The notes beneath the pieces were generated by a model that made no database searches, was not told the DNA's origin, and worked only from the letters and a program-made list of their open reading frames with translations. From Pieris napi (lineage: Eukaryota; Arthropoda; Insecta; Lepidoptera; Pieridae), in the NCBI RefSeq assembly GCF_905475465.1, contig NC_062243.1:12486267-12550266 (forward strand): a stretch of 64,000 nt of DNA. Reading direction: 5' to 3'. Both the position numbers and the translations under genes were made by a program. Shown here piece after piece: positions 1 through 13,100 of the stretch. The stretch's first letter is position 1. Each line of letters opens with the position of its first letter.

Positions 1-260
1 AACACGATCGCCTCCTCGTACCTCTATCACTCACTATCCTCGCCTCACTTGACATGTCAATAGTGAATCAGGTTCGAGTGCTATTTAGGAATGCTAAAAC
101 CCCAACGCAGAGATTCCGAATGCATCATTTGTTCGCTGTCACAAGGCCACTTGACGACGGTTTCGGACCAGAAGAAAAGACAATCCCAATTAAATTGAAC
201 TACTTGCCGTGAAATTGATTACCTCTCCGAGATTTCTTTGCATTTAACCAACATATAGAG

Positions 261-481
261 CAGTGTTGGCCTAGTGGCGTCAGCGTGCGACTCTCATACC
301 TGAGGTCGTAGGTTCGATCCCCAGTTGCTCGAACGGTGTAGGAAACCTACATGTCTTAGACCCAAAAAGTCAACGGCGTGTGTGCACTGGAGGCTGATCA
401 CCTACTCCCTTTTTAGATTTAAAAATGATCATGAAACAGATTCAGAAATCTGAGACCTAAAGAGGTTGTAGCGCCACTGAT
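261..481 (+). mobile_element. tRNA-derived SINE, copy 1
   Basis: It opens with an A-box-like segment (TTGGCCTAGTGG) and a perfect B box (GGTTCGATCCCC), as in tRNA promoters for RNA polymerase III. The body carries GACCCAAAAAGTC, GGCGTGTGTGCACTGGAGG and a tail ending in GGTTGTAGCGCCACTGA. The same body recurs at six other places in the window. It resembles lepidopteran tRNA-derived SINEs (Metulj-like); the family name is a guess. Confidence 0.85.
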
Positions 482-2084
482 TTTTTTTAAACCAACCTCT
501 GGGTAACTTTTTCCATAGTTTTATGTAATTAGAATTATAAATGAACAAAAGAAAGAAAAAAACATTATGTCTAACACAAGGATTCCCTGTGGGCAGTCTC
601 TTCCATTTGACATGGAAATTGACATAAAAATTTCTAGATAACACTTACATTCTATAATTATATAAAATCACATAACACTTGCCAGACAAAGCTTGCGCTT
701 TTTAAAACATTTCAACACGTCCATACCCTCAAAGGCGAAATTTGTCTAAAGCTTTTAAAACTTTTAGTTGCATTAAATGCCAAGACATTTTAAAACTAAA
801 GTGTACGTGTGACGATAACAATGTAACTGCATTGCTGACCTTACCTTTTCACTTCCAACGCATCACATCGACTTGGAAAGGTACAAAGTGCAGTTTTTTT
901 ATTTTTCAAGCCAATTTATCAAGTGTAACAGACATATGTCTCGGGCTATCCGGGCGGAGGGATGCGACAATAACACTTCCACGTCAGCATCTACGTAAAA
1001 TTATCCAAGATAACATTTCTTAGGGGACTGGAATACCATTATTTTGACAATATATCCGTTTAATAGCGAAGATTTGCTTATTGAGAAATGTTAAAAAAGC
1101 AAATTTCTGCAAAGATTTTGTAGTTAGACGCATAAATTACATTTATTATTTTTCTATAAGTGATAGCAGACGTAATATGTGTAGTGTTTTACGCTGCGAT
1201 TCGTTATAACATACACAATTTTAAACTATATTAGATATAGCCATATATGTTCATACAATTGTAATTTAAAGTCATATTATATGCAGCTAGTAAATACGTT
1301 AAAATCCCTTCCTTCGAAACCAATTTCAGGACCACGTATCAATGCAGTTTTTTCTTCTTCTTCGAGATCGAATTCTTTCGTTTTATTAACAGATAGAAAA
1401 CTATGTTGCTAACGGTGCGTAATTAGGAAAAGCTTTTAGTTACAAAACATTTTCTTATTAGTCTTATGTAAAGTAGCAATCAACTAATTGAGTTAATGTA
1501 AAATATGAATTTGGATTGAAAATGCATAATGCAGGGAAAGATTGCCAAATTAAGGTAACGGTGATCGCTCGCCCGACGGGTTTGGTTGCTTGCCAGCCCT
1601 CGTTTTTCTTTTAATAGCTTTTTGCTCTGACCTTAATTTAAATTACTTTCGAGGATATTTACTATCTTTATAAGCATAATCAAAGACAATATTTATAGAA
1701 TAATTATGACCATGACAGCAACCCATTGTGTCATTATTACTTCGCGAATTCGTTAAATAAAAAATTGAACATTACAACAACCTAAAGAACTTTTTATGAA
1801 TTTATGTGAGTTAAACTAGCTACCATTGTGTAACCTGTAATTTATATAACATACATAATAATAATTTATTTAATGCAAGAATATTGTACAAAAATGTGTA
1901 AGGTGATACAATCGTAAGTTCGCATATTCTGCCACACACAATGGCGCGCAAATTTGTCTTTAAAGGAATTTAACATTTTACATTATTAGTCAAATTAATT
2001 GGTCAATTCTTATATTATTTGTATTGTACATTTCATATCATACTTTATTAAATTTATATTCACTACAGTGTCTCACGCAAATAA

Positions 2085-2277
2085 TCATTTATTGCACATT
2101 TTTTCCAAAAGTAATACACCAAGGCGCCTTTGAAAGACTCTAGTCGGAAGATCTTTTAATTCTGTTGGTAATTTATTGTAAACCTTAATTGCCATACAAA
2201 AGGTGTTTCTCTTAAACAGTCCCAGATTGAATTTTGGCACAGCTAATTTCTCCCCATGTCTACTTCTTACTTCGACT
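2085..2277 (-). mobile_element. LINE reverse-transcriptase C-terminal fragment
   Basis: About 63 open codons on the minus strand end in a stop at 2085. They contain LAVPKFNLGLFKRNTF and KVYNKLPTELKDLP. The YNKLP motif is typical of the extreme C-terminus of jockey/CR1-type LINE ORF2 proteins; the LINE nested at 31.5-32.9 kb also has YNKLP near its end. No upstream RT core is present, so this is a 5'-truncated dead copy. Confidence 0.75.
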
Positions 2278-4058
2278 TAAAAATATGTATGTATCCGTAT
2301 GTCTGTATCCTTATTTACACAGTGTTTCTGTGCACGAATAAGGATATTTCTAAAATATAAATACAGGGAAACGATAAAATTTTTAGCTTCTTAAATAAAA
2401 GGTACGCTACTATCAAGACAGTTTGCTCAACAAATTGCTCTAATACATTTCTTTCGAGCGTTAAATACCCTATTTACTTCGACTGAATTTCCCCAAACTA
2501 TATATGTATATATAATACACAATATCAAATATCACAAGTCTCAATTTTATAAACGTTACTTTAGACTTTATTCTCGTAATAGTGTGTAATCAATTTCAGC
2601 ACTAAGACGCAAATTTGGTCCGTCGTGCGTCTCTGATGCAGTAATGTAATGTGTACAGCATAGAAGCTTTAGATTTTTAGACATATACAAGTATACCATA
2701 GTATATTTCCAATTCCAAACAATTATTGTTCGTGATATAACGTAGAACATTTACAAATATGCATTATTTATAAATATATAAATAAAAACAACCAGATAAA
2801 TATTAAAATTTTATTCAAAAATACAAGAAATTGGAATGTTTTGAATGTGTAAATTTTACTATACATTTGAAACTATCGAATATCAACAACCACAGGTACA
2901 TGTAGAAATTTACAATATTACGAATTATCTTAAATTTATAATTTAAATTTTTAATTATGGCTTTAAAGTTTACTTAGTGTCTAACCGCACTCAGAGTCGT
3001 TGTTTAAATAAATAAGTTTACTATGCGTAAGCTAAAATAATTGATCTAACATTATATTAGTTTAACAGTAACATACCACTATACAAAAAAATACAAAAAT
3101 TGTTAATACAAAAGTCTAGCAAAAATTTAAGGAATGCAGATCAAAATTATCTATATTAAACTAAAAATACAATTTTAATATTTTTTTTTTCTTAATTTAT
3201 AAATATAAATTAAGATACAATTATAGCGAATTTTTTATCTTATAAACGGCAGCAAAATATATTTTTTTTTAATTTTAATATCAACTAACAACCATAAGAA
3301 ACTACACACCCGTCTCTTTTCATTACATCGTAAACACACTTCGTCAGAAAGAAACAAATGAATACCTTACAGTGGATTTTAGTTTTTAAGAATCTTTAGA
3401 AACATTCAAGAGTTTTTAAAATTAAACAACTATTTTAAACATCATTTTATTCACGTATTTTTGCATTAATATTTTAAAGAATATTTTATAATGTTCACAA
3501 AGATACAAAAAAGGGGCGTCACACATTCCGGATACGTCCCGATGTTTACGTACATACGTACGTGAACAAAGATAAAAACCGCTCATGAAATTTAATATTA
3601 CTCACATATGCAACAATTTCATAAACTATTTACGTGTATAGCGAATATCCATAAACGCACTATAAACAGCATTTAGTTAAATTATGTTTTATCACAATTT
3701 TTTACATCACTCGAGTACTAAGTTTATAAATGAAGTGAAAATTCCGTTTTCAGACATGCCCAATATGAAATATTGAAAATAAATTTAATCTAAATTATAA
3801 ATAAACGTTACTGAATATAATATTAATAAAATAAATATAATTTTCTAATTATAAAAAATCTAATTATTATATCTAAAAAATTGCAACTATTAATTATATT
3901 TGTCTATAAAAATAAAAACGTCCTTCTAAGAAACGACTCGTAGCAATGACGTTTAGTAGTTTGTAGTATACAATGTTTCTACGGTCAGAGTCGTTCGTTA
4001 AGTTAACGGGTTTTCAGCTGCCATTTCCTATTTTCTTCTGCTATGCTTCCTTTAATAA

Positions 4059-4064
4059 TTTATT
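4059..4064 (-). terminator. Poly(A) signal for the SNX13-like gene
   Basis: AATAAA on the minus strand, about 60 nt beyond the stop codon at 4121. It is the nearest canonical hexamer. AT-rich DNA produces many such hexamers, so usage is inferred. Confidence 0.4.
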
Positions 4065-4120
4065 CCATACGGAACTTAAGTACGAAAAATACGCACTTTA
4101 GATTTTTTAATATAATTACG

Positions 4121-7100
4121 TCATAGGGTATTTGTGTTAACAGATTTCTTAGGAAGTGAAATGCGAGTCGAATTTGAGTATAATTTTTTAAATATCTCCG
4201 GTACGTTGTTATCAGGGAATAGATTACACAAGGCCACTGTAAAAAAACATTTTCATAGTTAATGCAATGTCTTAAAGGAAGTGGTGTACACTTGAAAGTC
4301 ATGTAAACCTAGTACTAAGGGGCGTCTTTCTTGAGGTCCTGCGTTCAAACCCTACTACTGTCTGTCTGTAAAGTCAGTTTACGCACGATAGTTTAACGTG
4401 ACAACGTCATAACAAAACATTAATAAAATGATGGCATACTTAGGTCTTCGAGTGGAAGAGAGCGTACAATTAGCGTAACAGGACAATAAGCGCAACGGGA
4501 CAATGAGTCAAGCTTTTTCGTGCGTGCAGCCGGCGTTCATCCATTTATAAGAGTTGTCACATCAAAATAATAATGAAACGGACAAATATGGGGGGTAAAA
4601 TAAAGTTGAATTCTCAAGACATATTTTTTTCTGTCTATTAGATTATGTCTAACGCTAAAACATTAAAATTTGGTCAGCAATTAACACAAATAATCTTACC
4701 TTCTAACAATACTAATAATAGCCGCTTATTAATTTCTTGCGTTTGAAACAAGTCGAAAACTGTAAGGAGACCCCTTCGCGCTGCGTCCGTTCCCACTATG
4801 TGTTTAAGATCGTCTGTAATAAATAGGTGAATCATTTATTTATAAGAGCTAATGGCTAAATGGTTATACTATCCTGGTACTTTTAAAATTTATACAGACT
4901 TATTTATATTTAACTTAAGATACTATCAGTTCTGTTGCCATGACAACCATGTTTTAATAAATAAATGGTAAAATTATTGTAATCAACACGATACAATATT
5001 TAGTCCACATTTTGTAAAGGCAATCATGGTATATTATTACTAATAAGCGAGCAGTTGAAAACTTAACCAGGCCTATAAATACTAGAAAAACACTAAACCT
5101 GGTGCTGCTGCTAGAAGCGCCACTTTAGCTGCGACTCTCGTCCTGGCTTTGGTCGCAGAGTCCCTACTTGAAGTAGTGGAGTTATCACGGCTGGTTAACC
5201 ATTGTCTGTAATACAATAATTCAACAATTTGTAGGACTTATCTTAAATATTGTCAATAATCCAGAAGTAACGAAATGTATAATTATCCATTTTTGTATAA
5301 TAATGACTATATTTGCCAAGAAATTGGGACAAAACTAAACGAGTTGAGGGAAAAAAGTACAATATAGAATAACAAGAGTTTACTCACTTGAATGATTTCA
5401 AATACTGCACGACATTACGCGGCGACGTAAGCGCTGCAATCAGTTCTAAAACTTTCCTAAAATATAAAGAAGTACAAATAAAGCTACTTATATAAGTGTA
5501 CTTTGAGGGTTTTCCTTGCCATAAAGGTTTGTCTTTTTATTACGACAACAAAAAAACGAGCAAATAACTGTTTATCAAACTTGGACTGTTTCCTATATAC
5601 AGTATAAACTCTATGTAACGTCCTTCGATTTAACAAAAAATCCCGTAAAGCGTCGAAATTACTGGGCTTTGGTTGGTTTAGCTTTCCATACAATATACAC
5701 TCTACATAGCATTACACCAACTCTCAATAACGACAACAATCAATACTAAAAAGTACTTTTTAAGTTGCCGAAATTAGTTAAAACTGCGGAGTTTTCTTGC
5801 GCATGCTTGCATGTGCTTTATCACGAAGATGCATCAATATCGCAGGATATAAATGAAATAAGTAAAAAAATACAACCTAACTTCTGGTACAGTAATAAAA
5901 TAACAGACAACGCAAAAGCGTTCAAATACGAATTGTTTTTAAGTAATTACTAACACTAGTCAGAAATAATATTTATTTTTCTAGCACAGATATTTCTTTT
6001 CATTTAACAACAATTCTGTGTAACGTCAAAATAAGCACAGTCCCTTGAGTGTCGTTATATAGAGTTTACACTGTATATCTGATTTTAATAAAATCGTGGT
6101 ATGACATTTAGTCTAGTTAATCTGTAGACATAACAAGAGGTGAAAAGAGAATCACTTACTTATTGACTCGATCAGCTATGAGAGTCCTAACGGGAGCCAG
6201 AAGACGCCTCCTGAGCCAAAGGCCGCGTATCCCCAGTACTTCTTCCAATAACTTCAATGGTACGCTCTCATCTCCGTCCTATAAATATATTATTACGTAA
6301 ACAACAACCTTTGCAAAAATTATTAAAAAGTATTTTTTTAATTATACCCCCATAGGTAAGCTTATCTGATGTTAAGTGATTCCGCTGCCATTGGACATTG
6401 CCAGGAGGCTCGCGAGTGCGTTGCCGGCCTTACAAGACATCATATCTTGTAAGGCCGGCATTTTTTTGTTATTTTGACCAGGGAAGTAGATGAGCATGTA
6501 GGTGATACCCTAACATTTAGATTTAGGTTTTCCATATTTATAATATCGTTGTATTATAATTTAAAGACGGACCTGTAAAACAATTTTCTATTTAAAAAAA
6601 AAATCATGTGTCCAATTCACACGTAGTAGAAGTGAAACCTTCAAAAACAAAGTTTTTATAATTAAAATATGTAAATTAGACTTTTTCTCTATCTAAATGT
6701 ATTTTTTAGTATCAATCTTTAATTTGGTAAAAACTAAAATAATAAAAGTTTGAAATAAATTCACAAGATCCAACGTGGGAGAAAATGAAGCATTATACAG
6801 TGTATAAACTTTTAATTAAGTGTAGTACGAAGTTTTCACTTCAAAAAGTTTCTATAACTAATGATTTGTAAATAAAATTGATAAATAATCTAATTTTATA
6901 ATTAAACTACTTACTTGACTTACTTATTTAATTTTCATCAAATCTGTTTTTTTATTTCAGAAAATGTTCAAATACACACTAATTTAAAGTTTATACACTG
7001 TATAATGCCTCCTATCTCACTCTCTTCACGGCAAATCCTATTAATTTATGTGTCTGTCTCTTTTTACTGTCGCTTTTTCCGTTGCATCCTGTTTGAAATC

Positions 7101-10100
7101 ACAACGATTCTAAAGAAGTTTCACTTCAATAAAATATTTAATGTGCGAAAGAGATAACGCTATACGGAAAGCCAATTGTCGACTATCTATTGGACGCCTT
7201 ATTCCACTAATAATTTTGAGCTAAATATTTACATTTTTTTTTAATTCAAAGTTAATGTAAATTTATACGTAATTATTGCGTAATATAAAATTATAACTTA
7301 CATCTTGACCTTCCGATGCAACGTCTCTTTTGAAATCGTAGTCATTATCTACGCTTTTGCCTTGAAACACTTTTGATATACCTGCAAAAACAAATATTTA
7401 AGTATAATTCGTAAAGGTCAAATAAAAAATACCACTGGCAAAATGAAAGTTCTTCAAGAAAAGGGCGTACGAATTCTTAAAATGCCGGCAACGCACTTGC
7501 GAGCCTTCTGGCAAAGACAGTCCATTGTATAAACAAATTAAGACGAAAATGTTACATTGATTTTCCAATAGTCAAAAATCATTTATTCATGTAGGTAACA
7601 TAATGTACACTTAAGAATTTTACATTTACTGCCAGTTCTTAAATCAAGGGCGTAGAACGGAAGAGAAGAACTGGCAATAAACTCTCCGCCACTCTTTTTA
7701 ATCGCCAAGTTTTTTATTTTACGCTTGGAGTGTTTTACAATAGACCTTGTCGAAGCTGGGACCTCTGGCTATATGGGTTAACCACTAAGTAACAGGCGGT
7801 TAACTAATAGTTAAGTTTGGTTACCATCCATAACTCCATCCACGGTATTCGCAAACTGGTCCGGCATGCTTTTGAGTGTCCGCATTCCCGCCTTGATTGA
7901 GTTCACTAGGAGAGCATCAATCTGGTGAAAGTAGAATAATTGATATTTACAAATCTGTCTATATGATTCAAAAATACCCCATGAATATTTCTATACGAGT
8001 AATAACCAATAAGCGACGTAAAGTATCATTTGGCGTGACGAGAATATTGACGGGTATCCATATTTTTATTCTTTATAGAAGTAAATGTGTAACGAAAAAG
8101 TAATTATGTAACTATTTCCTGTTGCATTAATACCAAAAGCGAATATATAGCAGAGCAGTGTTGGCGTATTGGTTTCAGCGTGCGACTCTCATTTCTAAGG
8201 TAGTAGATTCGTTCTTTCTGTCTATGTGCGCATTAGACATTCGCTCGAACGGTGAAGAAAAACATCGTGAGGATACCGGCTTGCCTTAGACCCAAAAAGT
8301 GCAAAGCGTGTGTCAGGCACAGGAGACTGATCACCTTTTTGCCTATTAGATTGACAATTGATCATGTAACAGATACAGAAATCTGATACCTAAAAAGGTT
8401 GTAGCGAGTCAATTGACCGTTGACTAATTACTTTTAAGAATAATAATTTAAGTGTTTCATAATTTGGAATTACGTAACGAATAAAAGTACGAATACGACC
8501 AATCAGAGCAGAGCAAATGCCTCGAGTGGGGTCGAGACGCCATCTTGACTTTTGATAGCGCGTACAGGGAACATGGGACAGATTCTGATGGAGCCAGTGG
8601 AGCATTGTGGTGATGAGAAGTTGGACCGAGTTGGGTCTGGTAGATTATGATTACAAGTGAGATCGGTCCAACCCGCTGCTCATTATAATTTAAGCTAAAG
8701 AGTTATTTGTAATGATAAAAGGAATCAATTTAAATTAAATATGGTACCATAATTCGTGTCTTGTGCACACACTTTACCCTCATGACACCCTAAACCCTCT
8801 ATTGACGACATCCATACCGATGGAGTGACAATATTTCATATTTTCTTACTTAATATGTATAAGTGTGTACCCCAGTCAACATTATTTCAAATACTCACAG
8901 TGTTGCCATGTCTCTCGGTCTGTATTTCGGGACTGAGAAATCCACCAAGATAGGCCGGCGACAGCAACGCTAAGTATCGTGAATCCCTGGAGATACTTGT
9001 CAAGTGCTGCAAATAACTATTCAACATCCGTTTCCGATTTTCCAGTACTGTACGTGATGTATTTTGAAATGTCTTTTTGGCTGGAAACGGCAGATTACCG
9101 AGTTCCGGCCACTGGAAGGAAGTTCGTTAATGTTAAAAAACAATATTGGAAACTGGAAATTTTTAAAAATAGGCAATGTTAAAAAGAAGAAGAGTTCCGA
9201 GTTTAAAAAGCAACTAAAGAAGTTAGTTGCTTTTTAAACAAGGAAAAACACAAGTTAATACAAAAACATATAACCACGACTTTTATTAAAATTTTAAACT
9301 AAGAGTTTAATAATATTTTATAATTCGTTAAAGGGCAATCGTCGCAGCCCATAGACATCCATTTCAGTGGGCGCGTTGCCGGCCTTTGAGGCAGAGCATG
9401 CTCTTTCTAAACAGTTGGAGGTCGCATTCTCCAGGGAAAAACACTGAAGTCAGTTCTATAATCAGGTATTATTTCCTTAAAGGAACCAAATCTTACACAT
9501 TGTAATGTATCTGTCACCGTAAAATTGTAAACACCGTTAGATTGTAATGTATCTCGCGAGATTGTAAACTGTCGAAAGATTGTGAACTCAACGTACTGCT
9601 TACAATTTAACTTATTACTAATTAACGGTCTACTATAAAGCCGCCCAATCGGGGACAACCTTCGGACAGTTGACAGTTTTTAGATAGTAATTTGACGGTT
9701 TCACTTCGATAGAGTACAATCTACCGAATAATAATACGTTTAATTGTAAGCAATACGCTGAGGTTCACAATCTTTCGACAGTTTATAATCTCGCGAGATA
9801 GATTACAATCTAACGGTATTTACAATTTTACGTTAACATATCTACTTATAATAAATAAACACATTTTTTTAAGTTAAGTTTCGATGAATTCAGATTTCTT
9901 CTTGATTAACGATATTGTTCGACTCATAAGTATATTTTTTTAATATAATTTAGAATCTATAAAGTCAAGGAAATAAATGAAAAAACAAAGAAATATCCCA
10001 AAAAAAAATACAATCTAAACTCGTTATAACGTAAAAAATAATTAAATTTGTTTAGTTGAATACAAAACCATGTATTAATTCATTCTTTATAACGCAACAG

Positions 10101-13100
10101 ACACTCTCTATTACAAAGAAATATTTTCATCAACAACATACTTAAGTGTTATTGTTTTTGTAATCAGCTTACAAAACTTTTGAGGTGCCGAAATTTCTAA
10201 TAAAGGTACCTGAGGTCATAAACAGCCGTTTCGACTTTGTTATTGTTAATTGCATTAACACGTGCCATTATTCTTAGATTACATTGCCTCTAGGAAATTT
10301 TGCTCTCACTTACTAAACGCTCCATCGTCACCTATCTATTATATATATCAAGTATTGTAATTGGTTAAATTATTGGATTTTTTTGTCTTCTCTCCGTATA
10401 ACGACATTTCTTTATAACGATAAAACATGCTCGGTCCCTTGAAATTCGTTATAAAGAGTTTAGACTATAAGTCTTACCTTATCTTTAACAGCAGAATGCA
10501 GTTCATAAAAATCGCTGTATCTCCTATAAATATGCCACACTTCATTATCTGAGGATCTTGTCACCGCTATAGCGTAAATTCCGAATGTTCTTCCCTTATC
10601 TTGGACCAGCGCTGTTGTAAAAAAATTGATTACCCGATACAAACTAATGTATAAAAAAAATCAGTGGCTTCAACCTTTTTAGGTCTGGGCCTCAATCTAA
10701 TAGGCAAGTAGATCAGACTTCTGTGACACACGCCGTCGCTTTGAGTCTAAGGCAAGCCGGTTTCCTCACGATGTTTTCCTTCACTGTTCGAGCGAATGTT
10801 AAATGCGCAGATATAAAGTTCATTGGTGCACAGCCGGGGATCGAACTTACGACCTCAGCGAAGAGAGTCGCACGCTGAAGCCACTAGGCCTAATTTATAA
10901 CATTTACATAATATAACTAGTATTTAAAAACCATTTCAGATAATTTATTAGTGATTATAGAATCTATACAAAATATTATTAATACCATTCAGTATTGGAC
11001 TCAAATAAAATATTCATAACTTCTAGAACGTGTCAAAACAAGATGGCGTTTACTATGTACATATGTACGTAATTACACAATTACCAATATTTTATTTCGA
11101 TTAAATTCGAAGAGTATGTTTGACATACTATGTTATCAATGATTTGACCTATCTGTAACCATTTTATGTCACGTGACTGACATATCAAAATCTATAATTT
11201 TAAGATTTTTTTGATAAATTTATGATTCATGTTATTCTTCATACAGTCAATTAGCCGCCTATTTTCGAAACGATTCGTCGAGTAATTTAAAAAAATATAA
11301 TAAATTTGCTTTTATTTCCTTATTTCGTTATAAATTAATTTTAACATTTGACTTATATTTTATAAAATAAATTTAATGACATGCGTCAATAACAACAAAA
11401 AAACAGACACATCTGCCTAACCGCACAATATACCTGTTTCTATAATGTACGCAGAGAGCGGCGATAAATAGTTTTTGGCTCTCCCACTTATTTCCGTTTG
11501 TGACATTGACAGGCTGTTTGAGGGCCCAGCTGATAAACTTGATGCTCCTAAAAATACATTTTTATTTTATATTATTATTCATTCCATCACTTCGATATTC
11601 ATAAGGAAGCATTTTTGAAGTTATACGTCTTTTGGCGCGTTAGGGAAAAATTGTTTTACGGTGCGCGCGCACACCGTCACATAAAACCGACACCCTGAAG
11701 TTAGCTATAGTCAACATTTTAGTTCTTTCTATTATTGGTGTCGTTTTCTCTACAAAATATGTAAGATAACATTTTTGTCTCATTACCGGGCAACCGGACA
11801 GGAGGGTTACTTGATGTTAAGTGATATCGCCGCCCATAGACACCCGCGTTGCCAGAGGGCTCGCAAGTGCGTGGGCGGCCTTTTAAGAATTGGTGAAATG
11901 GTGATTGTAATTTTTAGCCTCCATTTTAAATTAATTTTGGAATATGTGTTATGGCATAATATATTCAGACATCTCCCTCTTACCACAATAGTTAGTTCAC
12001 ATGAGGGTTAGTTCACGTTAAGACGACTATTGGGAAAATATGTAAATTGACGCTAATTTTGATGCTTAAACTGTAATTTATTAGTTATTTTTATTAGTCT
12101 TACTCAATATAAAAAATCTTTCTTGATATAATCTCTTTTCTTTTATTAATATATAACATTAATGGATATAATTATATTTCAATGCTTATAATATTTTTGT
12201 TATATTTTGTGTGAACTTATTCTCTTGAATAAAAGTCACAAAAGGGTATTATTTGAGAAATAACTAATGGAAATTCTGCGCTCCTAGTAAATATTATTCG
12301 TCCAATCGAAATACGTCTAACCAAACATATTCATTCGTGTATAACTTTTGTCTATACAAACAGTATATGAAATAACTGTTTGAGTTGTCAAAAATATTTT
12401 TATAAGGGGGCAACCGAGCCTACGGGGCGCCCAAAAAGAGCATCGCAGCACATGAACACCGATATTAGCGTATGTGTTGCGGGCCTTATTATAACGTCAT
12501 TAAAATAAGCACAATAATGTTATATTTACTGACCTACTGCTACGCTCTCGAGCATTTTGTGAGCGAAATTGCCTACAATGTCTGACCGCGATCTGTTATG
12601 CCTCGAGCCAGGTACGGGCAATACCACATCACCTGGAAATGGTCTTCATGAATTAGCTTATAAAACTTCTAGCAACTTCTAGCAACAAAAGGCATATAAT
12701 AACAAAATCCAATCTCTATATCTACTTTAAAGCAAATGTAAAAGAAAACTTGTCTAATTAATACAAATAAAATAATGTAAAAATTAGTCTTCTACAAATA
12801 ACCTAAACATTAAAAATAAATTATTAAATCATTGCCATCGTTTGACTTTTTGTTTATATGCGGGAATTTTTTTTAATGTACCAAAAATGTCTTTGGTAGG
12901 TAATGTTGATGAATCTGTGATTGGTCAAAATGAGTAACGAATCTGGTCACGCGTCTATAATTAGATCAATCACCGTCATTTGTTTCAACTTCTAGCATCC
13001 TGGTCGATTTTACTCTTTGTTAAATTGAAATGTCAATGATTTAATAAATAATTATCCAAAAGCACTAATTACCATGCAAATATTTAGCATAATACCGTTA

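Larger units (their letters stand above)
1..4058. other. Gene-poor AT-rich DNA downstream of SNX13
   Basis: I see no supported gene here. It holds one SINE (261-481), a LINE coding tail (2085-2277) and otherwise AT-rich sequence with poly-A/T runs. Part may be SNX13 3' UTR if a distal poly(A) site is used. The open frame at 742-1023 has no recognisable motif. Confidence 0.5.

Noticed and set aside
742..1023. 93-codon open frame on the plus strand with two CxxC-like pairs
   Set aside because: The listed start is TTG, not ATG; no known motif, no splice or poly(A) context, and lies in AT-rich repeat-bearing DNA.
9407..9658. 83-codon minus-strand frame in SNX13 intron
   Set aside because: It runs across the arm of the fold-back MITE and lacks PX-domain sequence; the true missing PX segment was found at the start of exon 14 (WPELGNLPFPAKKTF).
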